From Aurantiochytrium sp. KH105 (lineage: Eukaryota > Sar > Bigyra > Thraustochytrida > Thraustochytriidae), in NCBI GenBank assembly GCA_003116975.1, contig BGKB01000172.1, forward strand, positions 91,874 through 155,873: 64,000 nt of DNA, in the 5' to 3' direction. This document shows positions 9,117 to 19,812 of this stretch, in pieces. The notes below the pieces were generated by a model. The model saw only the letters and a program-made list of their open reading frames with translations, had not been told where the DNA came from and ran no database searches. Numbering within the stretch: the stretch's first letter is position 1; every line of letters begins with the position of its first letter. Position numbers and translations under genes: made by a program.

Positions 9117-12100
9117 ATGCCGTCGCGCAAACGCAACATCGTGGCCAGGGTCGACCGCGAGTACCTCCTGCAGCAGGCGCTGGGGGAGCAGCTCGCGTAC
9201 AGACTCGTACCTGGTCCCGAGTCCTTTCCACCCGACATCCTCGAGGCCCTCGATGCCTACGTTCATGTTGGCGATGGCGATGAGGAAATCGAAAAGGCGC
9301 CTCTGCTCGTTGGCGCCCCACCCGGCGCAGGAAAGTCTTCCCTTGCCGCTTACTTTGAACGAGATTTGCGCCAGAAAATGATTGCAACGCAGGAAAAGAG
9401 CGCTCAGGACGCCTCAGAAGAGGTCGTCGTCGTCAAAACTGCAACCACGGATCCGGAAAAATCCCGCGCGCAAACTTGTGCTTCGCAGGAACTTGTCAAA
9501 GCCTTTTACGTCGGCAGCTCTACTTCAAGCCAGCGTCTCCCATTGCTTTTGCAAGCCATAAACTTTGAGCTTGCGCGCGCATTCGATCTTGAAAGTACAG
9601 AAACCTCAGAAGACGAGGGCGTCCTCTTATCAAGTCTTCAGACACTCATCCGTCAGGCGGCGCGCAAGGCCAAACGAATCGTGCTCGTCGTAGACGCCGT
9701 CGACAGACTCGAAAGTACGCTTGGCAACGATGGGACAGCTCTTCAATGGCTTCCCAATGCTCTTCCAGCAAATGTCCGCGTCATTCTCTTTGCAAGAGTG
9801 CAGGACCCGCGCCCCTTTTCTGCTTCAGGGGGCGCTCACCGTCTGGCTCATCTCAAGGAACTCGATGAAGAGGAGGAAAAGATCGAGAACCCAGAAACAC
9901 AGGAGGATCCTGTTGCAAAAGGCGATTCGCAAGATACGGCATGCACCGCCACAGTGGGAGCGAGATCTTCCACTTCGCCACGGCCCCTCTCGGAACCGCT
10001 TGGGACCTACAGCGACCTCAATATCCAGCAAATGTACGGAGATAATACTGCCAGCGACGATGAGGCCAATCTCGCGCGGGTTACCCGCAAAAAAGGCATC
10101 GAGTTTGCCTTTTTTGACAACGCTCCAAGCGAGGAGCGCGCCGCATCAATAATCGAGGCTTTCATCAAGTGGACAGCCCAGCGCGCCCTCGAAGCACAAA
10201 ACCCCGATATTTGCGACAAGGGAACCTCAACTAAACCAATCGCCACGGCACCACGAGCGCTATCCATTCTCGGAACTCACGTTGCCCATTTGGCTGTGTT
10301 TGCATCCAAAGTCGGCTCGATCGGCGCCCTCTTTGTGGCCTTGCGGGCAATTCACTTGGCCGCGCAGCTTAGTTACGATGTTCACGATTTGGTGAAAAAG
10401 ATTTGTGCTGTTCAACGCAGTCCTAGAAGCGGTATCGTGTCTGCTGTCGTGGAGACACTCATGCACTTTTTCGCACGAGGAAACTATCCGACTCGCATTT
10501 CCGTGACAGCGGCCTGGGAGGCTGCGCAACAAAGTGCGTGCATCACCGAAGTTCTACGTCCCAGCTCTGCCGACAAGAAACCACTCCCATCCCCGCGCGA
10601 GCTCGCGCAGTGGCGCGAGCTCCACAGTATCCTCACCACGGGTCAGGGTCTCTTGGATGATGATGAAGCTGAGAACGGTGATCTTTGGCGCGAAAGCAAG
10701 AGCGAGGGAGGCGACAACAACGATCAAGACAACGACGATGACGACGGATCTGCGTACAGCGAAGACGAGTTCGAGGACGAGGAACCCGCTAAAACGGAGG
10801 AAACGAAAGAAGAATGTGCGACAGAGGCAAAGGGCGCCAGCCTCAATGCGAGTGAAGTCGATGAGACCTTGCGTGAAATGCAAAAGTTTCCCGTGCACCT
10901 TCTCGGCGGCGCGAAACGTGAGCCACTCGGGGACTGGCTCTACAAGGCGTTGGGATACATTTGCGCATCCCGTTATGGTCTGACGCTCGAGGAAGTCAGC
11001 GACACCCTTGACGAAGCATGTCGAAAGGATCTCGAGGCTGCCGAAGACACGGACTCGTTTCAAGAGCCGGTATTGAAAATGGCAGATGATTCTCTGGAAG
11101 ACTGGCTGCTCAATGAAACCATGCCAGAAGAGGAAGAAGCCGAAGCGCCTGCTTCCATTGTCCCCGAAAATGTAAAGGAACAGCTCAAGGCGGTCTTGCC
11201 CTGTTTTACAATCACAGCATCAGATGGGCTTTTTTCGGTTGTACCAGCAGACAGACCCACACATCTCGCCGTTACCCGGGTCGTACTCAGCAGTCCAGAC
11301 TACGCGCCAACTGTGGCCCATGTGGAAAAGATTCACAAAACGCTCGAGCGCAGACTCTATGGCAAGCTCAAGTCCGAATTCGATGAAGAAAGCTCCTATC
11401 TTGAGCCTTCGAGTCCACAGTCTCCTTCACGACCGCAGACAACGTCAACTTCGAGCCCCAAACGCAAACCTCGTCCCTGCGAGGAAGACTATGCGCGCAA
11501 GGACTCGTGTTCCTGGGAGGTCAACAACCTCTCTGCAAGATGGCGCCTCGTCCTCGTCCAGGTGCTTTCTGCCAAGCAGAAAAGGCCGTCTGCGGATGCA
11601 TCAGCGCCCAGTTTGGCTCGCCCCGATCAACGATTCGTCGAGGAGTACCCGTGGCTTTTGGCGTCAAATGGACGCTGGGTCGGCTTGCTCAATGCAATAG
11701 CCGATCTTTATACCTTTCGCGCGCTCTGGGACGCAACGCCTGTGCTGCGAAGTGACCTGCTTCAATACTGGAAAGATCTTTCAAGCTCGGCAATGCGGGC
11801 CGCAGACAGTTCGCTCGACCCCATGGCTGCGGACGCAAGCGATGGCGATTCCAGCCAAGACGATACTACGGATGACGGTCTTCCTACAGATGCGAGCGAC
11901 GGAAAATCTCCCGTCCTTGGACCAAGCGAGAGTCTTCCGGGTCAAAGTTTTGGATTGGTGCCTCCTTTTGGACCCGGAGACGATGAGGCCGACGCCCCCG
12001 CCAAGTGCTGGCTCAAGTGCGATCCCGTGGAGCATTACACTCGTGCCGTAGAGATCGAACAAGGCCGAGCTCGAGGCCACGTTGATCGCATCCGCGCGCT

Positions 12101-14576
12101 GGCAACGGCCATCATGGAAATCTGCGAGTTTCTGTACGCCTTTGGCCATCTCGAGGTCTCTGCTCCAGACTATTTACATCCGCCACTGCGTGAATCTCGC
12201 GTTGCCTTGCTCGACGTCGAACTTCCGCACGGCGGACCGAGCACCTCGGACGAGTCTGCCAAAGACAAGCACATTCGCGAGCATGGATGGAAGCTCGATG
12301 TCGAATCGACCGGCGCAAAACTTGCGTTAGCTCGGTCAATGCGCGAGGAGATGATGAATGAACAGCATTTAGCGCAGCGCACGCAGGCGATCTCCAAGGT
12401 TTCTGATGTGGATGAGAAGCAAAAGCTCTTGTCTATGCAAAGGAAGCAGAGTCAGTTTTTTCGCTTTCGTATCGAGCAGCAAGAACGTTTCCAGGCCAAG
12501 CATGCAAAACAACGCGCAAGCGAAGGCGATCGTTTCCGCGGTAATACCTATGGCGAGAACTATTATTCCTACCAGCGATGGGTCTGGATTCACTTTCCGT
12601 GGATGGCGCTTTACCACGCGTATGCAGCCTTGGCCCATGCGGGCGGTCCCGGTGACATCGACCCACCGCCCATGCCGGCGGACGTTTTTTGGCTGAGAAA
12701 GAAGAAGGATCCCAAAAGCGACCGTCCACCACCTCCCAAGCGACTAACTAAGTCCAAGATCACCTTGCCCGCGTGTCTGACGCAGTCGACGCCAAGCTTG
12801 CCGTCGTTGGGCTCACCTACTGTGGGCGTGGGCATGGGCATGGGTACGACCTTGACGGTGAAAACGGGCGACTCATCGTTGTTGCAGCAAGGTTTTGGGC
12901 CTTCGCACCACGTAGCTCAGCGTCTTCCTCCCAATGAGGTGCCTTATTCGTCACCTTCGGTCCGTACGCTTCGCCACGGGACGCGCTTCCCGACCTTTGA
13001 AATGATGCAGCGCGAGCGTCCAAGTACGGACAAGATGGCGTTTTTCAACGGTGGATTTGTGGATCCGGAGGCGATCAAGGCAGCTCAAGAGGGGCGGGTC
13101 TTGCGGGCTGCCAAATCCAAGCCCGATCAGCGCGATGTTGGGAGCGTTTTGTCGCAGATGCGAGCGAGTCTTCCCGCTCATCTTCGCTCGTACCCGACAA
13201 CGGAGCAGGAGGCGCGCGTTGCAGAGATGAATGGCATGTTGGCCGACTTTCGCAAGACCCTCGACGATTTGCACTTTGAGGCCAATCGTAAAGAGGACGA
13301 CCTCGAGGCGCTCATGCAGCAGGTTTACGAACGCATCGAGCTCGACCGGTACACGGAAACTTGCATTCGAGAGGGCGAGCAGACGATCTCGCAGCTTACA
13401 AATGATGTCACTGCCACAACGCATGCCATTGCTCGTGAAGAGACTGTCCTTGTCGCTCTGAAGCGTATCGCCAAGACTTGCGAAAAGTATCCTGCACATG
13501 ACGAAAAGCACGTTTTGCAAATGGAAGGTCTTCTCGAAAGTATGCGCGAAGACCGCATTTCGCTCACAAAAGATCTCGATGAGGTGCATTTATTTTTGCG
13601 ACGCGCGCGCGAGCAAGAGCAGCCTGCAATCGAAACGGCTCTCGATCTGCGTCGGGAAAAACATAACGAGGTCCTGAACAAGTTATTCCAGTGGCGCGAA
13701 AACGAAAGACGTAGCCGCCGAATCAAGGCCGAACGGGAAGCGCACCGACGCGCGATCATTGCGTCCACTCAGGCGGAACCGATTACGTATGAGATGACCC
13801 AACGACGCTGGAAAGAGGCGCACAGGCAAAAGCTCGTCGAGGAGGTCTTGGAGGGCGACCTCGACGAAGTCCAACACAGCAAGGCGCTGGCCATGAAACG
13901 TCACAAGGCCTTTCGCAAGCTGCGCAAGCTTGCCGGGTCATCTGATGTGCATGAGATTTGCCTCAAGTTCAACGACTCGTGCCAGAAGACGGAGGATCTG
14001 CTAGCGCGCCGGCGTCAAGCCTTTCGGCAAATCAAGGATCTCAAGACGCGTCTCGAGGACTTGCAAAAGGACAGGCAGCGCGTCTGCAAGCGTAAAGCGT
14101 CGAAATCGGTGACGATTGGTCTCAAGATTGAGGAGTGCTCCAAGCAGTGCGAAGCCGCCGAAGAGCGCTTGCGTGTCACGCGGGAGAATCAGCTCACCTC
14201 AGAAGCTCTCGTCGAGCAGGTCAAAGTCAGCCTGGGGCAGTACAGACGTGGGGCGATTGGCCCGGCTGCGGATGAGGACGGGGAAGCGGACGCGCATGCT
14301 GCGGTCGAGGCGCTTCTTGCCGCCTGCGCCAAAGCTGTGGGTATTCCCAATTTTCGTACCGAGGTGACCAAAGAGGCAGTACAGTCTAAGGTTCGCGAAC
14401 AGCGCAAGCTTTCCAAGGCGGAGATGGACAAACGAACCAAGTTTCTCTTTGGTGCAGCCAATAAGAAACCCGTCTCTCTGCCTCCTCGTATCAGCGTAGA
14501 CGTTCATCGCGCGATGCGCAAGTCTGTCCTTGGGCCTCCAACCAGCAATAATTACTCTGATGCAGACCGACGTTAG
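9117..14576 (+). CDS. Large P-loop (STAND/NACHT-like) NTPase with C-terminal coiled coil
   Basis: The 1819-residue protein starts with a basic segment, then a Walker A motif GAPPGAGKSS at residues 66-75. A Walker B-like strand, RIVLVVDAVDRLE, follows at about 187-199. The P-loop is followed by the strand order expected of NACHT/STAND ATPases such as nephrocystin-3-like proteins. A long acidic low-complexity insert lies at about residues 510-575. The middle (about 590-1150) contains helical segments, including a winged-helix-like stretch near 605-640. From about residue 1330 to 1760 the sequence is highly charged with coiled-coil character. The overall plan is a regulatory ATPase head with a long structural tail. 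A ciliary or cytoskeletal role is possible but unproven; no WD40 or clear TPR array is visible. The start follows a TATA-like box at a good distance. Confidence 0.75.
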   Translation: MPSRKRNIVARVDREYLLQQALGEQLAYRLVPGPESFPPDILEALDAYVHVGDGDEEIEKAPLLVGAPPGAGKSSLAAYFERDLRQKMIATQEKSAQDASEEVVVVKTATTDPEKSRAQTCASQELVKAFYVGSSTSSQRLPLLLQAINFELARAFDLESTETSEDEGVLLSSLQTLIRQAARKAKRIVLVVDAVDRLESTLGNDGTALQWLPNALPANVRVILFARVQDPRPFSASGGAHRLAHLKELDEEEEKIENPETQEDPVAKGDSQDTACTATVGARSSTSPRPLSEPLGTYSDLNIQQMYGDNTASDDEANLARVTRKKGIEFAFFDNAPSEERAASIIEAFIKWTAQRALEAQNPDICDKGTSTKPIATAPRALSILGTHVAHLAVFASKVGSIGALFVALRAIHLAAQLSYDVHDLVKKICAVQRSPRSGIVSAVVETLMHFFARGNYPTRISVTAAWEAAQQSACITEVLRPSSADKKPLPSPRELAQWRELHSILTTGQGLLDDDEAENGDLWRESKSEGGDNNDQDNDDDDGSAYSEDEFEDEEPAKTEETKEECATEAKGASLNASEVDETLREMQKFPVHLLGGAKREPLGDWLYKALGYICASRYGLTLEEVSDTLDEACRKDLEAAEDTDSFQEPVLKMADDSLEDWLLNETMPEEEEAEAPASIVPENVKEQLKAVLPCFTITASDGLFSVVPADRPTHLAVTRVVLSSPDYAPTVAHVEKIHKTLERRLYGKLKSEFDEESSYLEPSSPQSPSRPQTTSTSSPKRKPRPCEEDYARKDSCSWEVNNLSARWRLVLVQVLSAKQKRPSADASAPSLARPDQRFVEEYPWLLASNGRWVGLLNAIADLYTFRALWDATPVLRSDLLQYWKDLSSSAMRAADSSLDPMAADASDGDSSQDDTTDDGLPTDASDGKSPVLGPSESLPGQSFGLVPPFGPGDDEADAPAKCWLKCDPVEHYTRAVEIEQGRARGHVDRIRALATAIMEICEFLYAFGHLEVSAPDYLHPPLRESRVALLDVELPHGGPSTSDESAKDKHIREHGWKLDVESTGAKLALARSMREEMMNEQHLAQRTQAISKVSDVDEKQKLLSMQRKQSQFFRFRIEQQERFQAKHAKQRASEGDRFRGNTYGENYYSYQRWVWIHFPWMALYHAYAALAHAGGPGDIDPPPMPADVFWLRKKKDPKSDRPPPPKRLTKSKITLPACLTQSTPSLPSLGSPTVGVGMGMGTTLTVKTGDSSLLQQGFGPSHHVAQRLPPNEVPYSSPSVRTLRHGTRFPTFEMMQRERPSTDKMAFFNGGFVDPEAIKAAQEGRVLRAAKSKPDQRDVGSVLSQMRASLPAHLRSYPTTEQEARVAEMNGMLADFRKTLDDLHFEANRKEDDLEALMQQVYERIELDRYTETCIREGEQTISQLTNDVTATTHAIAREETVLVALKRIAKTCEKYPAHDEKHVLQMEGLLESMREDRISLTKDLDEVHLFLRRAREQEQPAIETALDLRREKHNEVLNKLFQWRENERRSRRIKAEREAHRRAIIASTQAEPITYEMTQRRWKEAHRQKLVEEVLEGDLDEVQHSKALAMKRHKAFRKLRKLAGSSDVHEICLKFNDSCQKTEDLLARRRQAFRQIKDLKTRLEDLQKDRQRVCKRKASKSVTIGLKIEECSKQCEAAEERLRVTRENQLTSEALVEQVKVSLGQYRRGAIGPAADEDGEADAHAAVEALLAACAKAVGIPNFRTEVTKEAVQSKVREQRKLSKAEMDKRTKFLFGAANKKPVSLPPRISVDVHRAMRKSVLGPPTSNNYSDADRR

Positions 14577-14724
14577 ACCCCTCGTTCCACCCATAAGTTG
14601 TAAGCTATCTTCGTGAATTGAAGCAAAAACCCAATGTCGCGTGCAAAGATCAAGATCAGGATCAAGATCAAGAGAAAAAAATGTTTTGGGTTTACTACAC
14701 ATGACTTTTGGGAACGGTCGCTTT
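14577..14724. other. Short convergent spacer
   Basis: Only 148 bases separate the stop codons of the NTPase and lipase genes. It includes an ATCAAG-type hexamer run (14648-14673). The transcripts probably overlap. Confidence 0.5.
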
Positions 14725-17700
14725 TCATGCATTGCCGCCCGTCGCATCCGCCACGCGCAGTGCAGCATGACTTTGCTCGATTCGATCCGCCATGGCATCA
14801 ATGGCACTAAGAATGCCCTTGAGTGCCCTAGCATGAAGTCCACAGGTAAAATCGACGTGGCCGCAATGGTCAATGCTCTCGATTGTCACATCAACCCCAT
14901 GCTCTTTCATTGCGTCATGATGGCGGAGGATGTTGGTCGGGCCGATGAGACGGTCCCCGCGACCCGCAATGAGGTGCACGGGAATGTCGATAAGATGATA
15001 CATGGAGGTGAACTCGGGCGGCTCGGGCGAGCCGTAGTGCTCCATGTTGCCACCTTTGTACGAGGTGTAGTGCCGAGGATATGCGGTCGGCTCGTAATCA
15101 AAGGCGCGGAACTCCTTGGATGCAATGAATTGACGAAGATGCACAAAGGCCTTGGTCGACGTGCCACAAGTGAGAACATTGTAGGTGAGCTGCTGCACGG
15201 CGGAAAAGGGTCCCCGACGCGGCTGCTTTCGGTCGCCACCAATACCGTAAATGAGCACGAGCGAGATGATATCCTCAAGCGCTGGTACACTGAGTTTGAT
15301 ATCGTGTACAAACTTGACGGCAGCGCGAGTGAGAGCGTCTGTGGGGAGACGCAGCGAGTGAAGCATGCGTGCCAGCGTCACATCGACAAGACGGCCGCCA
15401 ACTTGCGCATACAGGGGGGACTCGACGTGGATGCCGGCGGGCGAAACAAGCACCATGCCATCCAAATGGTGGCGCTCGTTACGCAGACGCTTGTGAATGA
15501 CGTACATGATCATGGCCGCTCCACCCATGGAGTGCGCGACGGCGGTGATTCGAGGACGTTCGATGGCGGCGGCACCCTTTTTCAGTGTGACGGCCTCCAT
15601 TTGCTTGGTACGCATGATAATCTTGATAAAGGCAGGGATGTCCATGAATGCGTGCTCGTTGATGGAAAAGTTCCAAAACTCGTCGTCGGTGATGTCGGGC
15701 TTGACGTGGCGGCGCGCGCCGTCGCCTCCTGCACCGCGAAAGTTGCCGAGAAAGACGTCGTAACCCTCGTCGTGCGCACGGTAGGCAAGTGCGTTATCGG
15801 CGCCATTTGCGACCCACGCAAAGCTGCTGTCCATGACGCCGTGCTGCATGTACAGAACCTTGCGCGAGCCGGGGTTAGGAAGACGCTCCAGCCGCAGGAT
15901 GTAGCCATCGTCTGTGCAGACAAAGATCTCCTGATAAGGGTATCCCTGGCGACGCACAATCTCGCCAACACCTTTGAGCTCGTCGACGTTTTCCAAGTGC
16001 ACGAACCGACGCGTGGCCGACTCGAGAAAGGAAAAAGGTTTGAGGGCGAGATGTGTGAGTCGGCGTGCCGACCGAGCAACGAGACGGCGTGGGGACTGCA
16101 GGGTGGCCACTCCGACTGCTGAAGAGAGAATCTTTTGCCGGAGGCTAAGCTCGGTGTTATCGGCAGTATTGCAGGGCTCAGGAGCTCGAACGCGGCCGCG
16201 TTGCCCAGGCGGGAGGCGTCGCTGGGATTTGGCCGCGCGGCGGCGCTTTTGACGGCGCGCGTGGACCCGGGCCGTTAATTCCGCGTTTGAAGACGCGATG
16301 GAAGCCTCGTCGCGAGTGGACTCCCTCCAGGCCATGAGACTTTGACGTTGCAGGAGCGCACTGCGCGTTCCGTCTCGCTTGATACGACGCACAAAGTCTC
16401 GAGCTGCGAAGAAGCTGAGGTCGACCCGTTCAAGGAGGAACATTTCAATGTCTTCAAAGAGACCCGTCTGTCGCGTGGCCGAATTCGGAACAGGTTCGGC
16501 CGAGATGACCTTGCGACTATTTCGCCAGCTCCCAATGGCGTCCTTGAGGCTGCCAAAGCTGTTGAGAGACATTTTGCGAAGACTGCTGCGCAGACTGCGG
16601 ATCGGCTGTCGCTGGGTGCGATCAAAGGGTGTAATGGGCGGCGTCATGAAAAAGGGAGGCGGTGACCCGGATGGAGTGATGGTCTCCATGGGCCACATGT
16701 TTGGTGTCTCGGGACTAATGAATTGGCCGGCAGTCTGCGAAGATCCCGTGTTGCTTCCGGCACCATTGAAAGCGTGTTCGCGGCCCGAGGAGCTGTACAA
16801 AAGAGACGACGCAAGATTGATGGGGCTCGCTAGTCGATTGCCCAGGGCGCGCACCGTGACGCGAATGGAACTAGGGTCAGTGAACGTCCGCGGGGGTTGC
16901 GCGGCGATTGCGGTATCTGCTTGAACTCCTCCTCCTTCGTTGTTGTTGGAGTCGTTCTGGTCTCCTTCGTCCTCGTCTTCATGCGCTTCCTCATTCGCTT
17001 CGTCGATTCGTGCATCGGACGACAATGCTGATGTGTGACTTGCGCGAGAAAGAGGACGAGGCCCTCCGAAGCCAATTCCGTGAAGCAGCGGGGGCGAAGC
17101 CAAATGTCCATTGTTGAAGTGGTCTCCAGCAGGGCCCGAGAGACTCGCAGGGCTCGGCGTAGAGCTCATTTCTGAGTACGCACCTGGCGTGCTGGGATCT
17201 CCGTCATTAGAGTTGGTATGCTCGTCCTCATGGTCGTCTTCATTGCTTTCGGGAGCTCGTCCTCCTCGCCCTTCTTGTCCTTCTTCTTCTTCTTGTCCTT
17301 CTTCCTCCTCCTGGTGGTCTTCGAGGGCGCCTTCATCATCGCTCGTATTGCTGAAAAAGCTCATGTTGCGGTTAAGCTTAAACTCTGAGGGCATCGAGGC
17401 GGTCAAGGATGTCGCGGGGCGGCCGTTGTTGCCAGAGGCGGCTTGCGCCACGGCTGCAGCGTTGTGGTCAAGGTCGTCAAAGAGGGCGGCAAAAGTTTCA
17501 CTCGAGAGATCGCGCGCCCCGATCTCCCCGGCAAAAGCCTGCAGCTTGCGCTGTTGCTCGCGAGAAGCAAGACGGAGTTCTTCGCGCTGGATCGCAGACT
17601 CGTAGTGCAAACTATTGGTGCTGCTATTGCTATGCTTGGATAGACTGTGCATCTGGCGCGACTGCCGTGCGAAGGACGGGCCGGCGGATCCCTGTGCATC

Positions 17701-18897
17701 AAGGGCGCTCGCGCTATTCGCCATGGTGCGATGTTGCAAAGAACGGGCCACGCCGCCAGAGCCATTCCAAGCCGTCATGCCTAAAGCAGAAGAGGACTCC
17801 GAAGCCATGGGGGGACGCTGACCGTCACGTTGCGATGTTGCGCGCGTGAGGTTGTGAAGCGACTCGGAGGCCAAGGGTCCCTCGATGCCGGTTGGCTGAT
17901 GAGCAAGTCTAGACACTTCGGACGAGGAGTGACCCGCAGTCTGCTGAAGAGAAGCCCCCGCGGCAGCGTGTTGAGCGAGATGCGGGCTTTGACCCGGTTC
18001 AATGGCCAGATGCGGCGGCATCGCACGCGAGGTGGGCGGCGTGCCATGGTTGCTCGCTTCGTCGTGGTAATCGTTGTAGTCGTGCGCGCGAAGTGCAAGA
18101 CTTGCAACGAATTCGAGCGTGTATGCACAAGCGCGAAAGCTCTGGGTGATGACGGTTTTGACGGAGTCCTGCGTGGCAGCGAGACCGGCATCGATGAGGT
18201 CGGCTTCGTCAAGACCGTCCTCGAAGCCTACGAAATCGCAAGAGAGAGCTTGCGAGCTCGTCTCTGTGAGGTCGGTTTCGCTAGCGTCGTTGCCGCTCGT
18301 CTCGCCATCGTTGAGCCCGAGGTCGAGATCAAGGTCGCCGAGCGATCCATGCGGTGCGTATTTTGCCGAGCGGTCGCGGTGTTGACGCGACATCATGGCT
18401 TGTTGCGTGGCTCGGGAAAGCGAGTTGGCGCTGCCGCCTCCGCCGCGTCCGAGGATGAAGGCGCGGTCCTCGAACTCTTCGTCTGGATCGACGAGTGAAA
18501 AGATGGCGGATCCTTGTCTGGACATATTCGTCTCGGCGTTGGAAGCGGCATCTTCGTCCGATTGCTGTGCTCTGGGCCCGCCTGGCGATGGGTTTTCGGA
18601 GTTGTTGCTGCTATTGCTGCTGCTGCTCTTGGCGGCGAGAATGTCGACAGACCCTCTTGACCTCAGTCGCGCGAGGTCGTCGCCGCTGCTCCGTGGCGCG
18701 GACCCCGAGGCCGACGAGGCCGCCGAGGCTGCCGACAGCGAGGTGGCCGTGCCCCTCCCCTCGCCCCTGGCCTGCTGCGCGCGTCTCCCGCGGCCCCCCG
18801 CCGGCGGTCTTCGCGGGGTCCTTCGCAACGCTCTGCGCGGGCCCGCCCATGCGCCGCTGTCGGTTCCGGGGCCCTCTGCGGCGGCTCTGCGCGGCAT
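14725..18897 (-). CDS. Acid-lipase-type alpha/beta hydrolase with long disordered N-terminal region
   Basis: The last 380 residues form an alpha/beta-hydrolase of the lysosomal/gastric acid lipase type. The family N-terminal region is visible (GYPYQEIFVCTDDGYILRL), followed by the oxyanion strand VLYMQHGVMDSSFAWV. A GNFRGAGG segment comes next, then the nucleophile elbow AHSMGG with the putative catalytic Ser at residue 1123. A late GRGDRLIGP segment carries a likely catalytic Asp, and DHCGHVDF carries the likely His. In most acid lipases the elbow is GHSxG; here the first Gly is Ala. About 1000 residues precede this domain, mostly Ser/Asn/Glu-rich and likely disordered. Acid lipases cleave sterol esters or triacylglycerols. 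The start is uncertain: a later in-frame ATG at 18525 (MSRQGSAIFS) would remove 124 residues of Arg/Gly-rich sequence. Confidence 0.8.
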   Translation of the reverse strand: MPRRAAAEGPGTDSGAWAGPRRALRRTPRRPPAGGRGRRAQQARGEGRGTATSLSAASAASSASGSAPRSSGDDLARLRSRGSVDILAAKSSSSNSSNNSENPSPGGPRAQQSDEDAASNAETNMSRQGSAIFSLVDPDEEFEDRAFILGRGGGGSANSLSRATQQAMMSRQHRDRSAKYAPHGSLGDLDLDLGLNDGETSGNDASETDLTETSSQALSCDFVGFEDGLDEADLIDAGLAATQDSVKTVITQSFRACAYTLEFVASLALRAHDYNDYHDEASNHGTPPTSRAMPPHLAIEPGQSPHLAQHAAAGASLQQTAGHSSSEVSRLAHQPTGIEGPLASESLHNLTRATSQRDGQRPPMASESSSALGMTAWNGSGGVARSLQHRTMANSASALDAQGSAGPSFARQSRQMHSLSKHSNSSTNSLHYESAIQREELRLASREQQRKLQAFAGEIGARDLSSETFAALFDDLDHNAAAVAQAASGNNGRPATSLTASMPSEFKLNRNMSFFSNTSDDEGALEDHQEEEEGQEEEEGQEGRGGRAPESNEDDHEDEHTNSNDGDPSTPGAYSEMSSTPSPASLSGPAGDHFNNGHLASPPLLHGIGFGGPRPLSRASHTSALSSDARIDEANEEAHEDEDEGDQNDSNNNEGGGVQADTAIAAQPPRTFTDPSSIRVTVRALGNRLASPINLASSLLYSSSGREHAFNGAGSNTGSSQTAGQFISPETPNMWPMETITPSGSPPPFFMTPPITPFDRTQRQPIRSLRSSLRKMSLNSFGSLKDAIGSWRNSRKVISAEPVPNSATRQTGLFEDIEMFLLERVDLSFFAARDFVRRIKRDGTRSALLQRQSLMAWRESTRDEASIASSNAELTARVHARRQKRRRAAKSQRRLPPGQRGRVRAPEPCNTADNTELSLRQKILSSAVGVATLQSPRRLVARSARRLTHLALKPFSFLESATRRFVHLENVDELKGVGEIVRRQGYPYQEIFVCTDDGYILRLERLPNPGSRKVLYMQHGVMDSSFAWVANGADNALAYRAHDEGYDVFLGNFRGAGGDGARRHVKPDITDDEFWNFSINEHAFMDIPAFIKIIMRTKQMEAVTLKKGAAAIERPRITAVAHSMGGAAMIMYVIHKRLRNERHHLDGMVLVSPAGIHVESPLYAQVGGRLVDVTLARMLHSLRLPTDALTRAAVKFVHDIKLSVPALEDIISLVLIYGIGGDRKQPRRGPFSAVQQLTYNVLTCGTSTKAFVHLRQFIASKEFRAFDYEPTAYPRHYTSYKGGNMEHYGSPEPPEFTSMYHLIDIPVHLIAGRGDRLIGPTNILRHHDAMKEHGVDVTIESIDHCGHVDFTCGLHARALKGILSAIDAMADRIEQSHAALRVADATGGNA

Positions 18898-19749
18898 CGC
18901 TCCTCCCTCGCGCGGGGGCGAGCGGCCTGCCGCTTCGCGTGCCGCGCGGCGTGCGCCCGGCCTCGCTGCGGCGGCGGCTGCGCGCCCGCTCGTCTACGGT
19001 TTGGCGGGTCCTGGCCCCAGCAGTCGCGCCGCGTCGTGAGCCGAGACGTGCGTGTCATGTGTGTCATGTGTGTCATGAGGTCTAGCCTACCTCACCCGTG
19101 GGTGCAGGCTTGCTTGCTCGCCAGCCTGCCTGACATGAGCCTGCCTGTACCTGCCACTGCCACGTGCAAGTTGGGAGCCCGCGCCGTGAAATGTATTTTG
19201 TATTTGCGGAGCGAGCGCGCGAGCGCGCGAACGACGAATGAAGGAATGATGGCGGCATGGGTGTGCCTTGCTTGTCTGCGTGCATGCGCTGCCCGCGACG
19301 ATGCCGTCGTTGTCTTGGTCACTGGTGTCTGCCATCGCCGCGACAGCGACGGACGGAAGCAAGGGGCGGCGCACCGGCGAGAGGAGAGAGAGGAGAGGAG
19401 GAGAGGAGAGGGGAGGAGAGAACAGGTGCGGTGAGATGAGTCTGAGGAGGAAGTGAGCTGCAGGACGGCGTCATCCCCGTCATCCTGAGAAGCTCGGACC
19501 CGAGCGTCTGATCTGGCTGGCTGACCATGGTGGCTGGCTGCTGCTGGCATGGCTTTCTGGGCGCCGCACTGCACCGCACCGCACCGCATCGCATCTCGCG
19601 CTCCAGCTGGCCGGCGTGCGCCGCGGCGGCGTGGCATACGCCGAGCTCTTGTCGCTGCAAGCCAAGCAGCGTACGTTCGTGCGTCACGCCTGCACTGACC
19701 GACCGGGAGGATCTTAGACTTGATAGACTTGAAGATCAGCACCGCCACG

Positions 19750-19812
19750 CAATGCAATGCAATGCAATGCAATGCAATGCAATGCAATGCAACACAATGC
19801 AACGCAACGCAA
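19750..19812. repeat. (AATGC)n pentanucleotide array
   Basis: About twelve tandem CAATG units, the last few shifting to CAACG. Confidence 0.9.
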
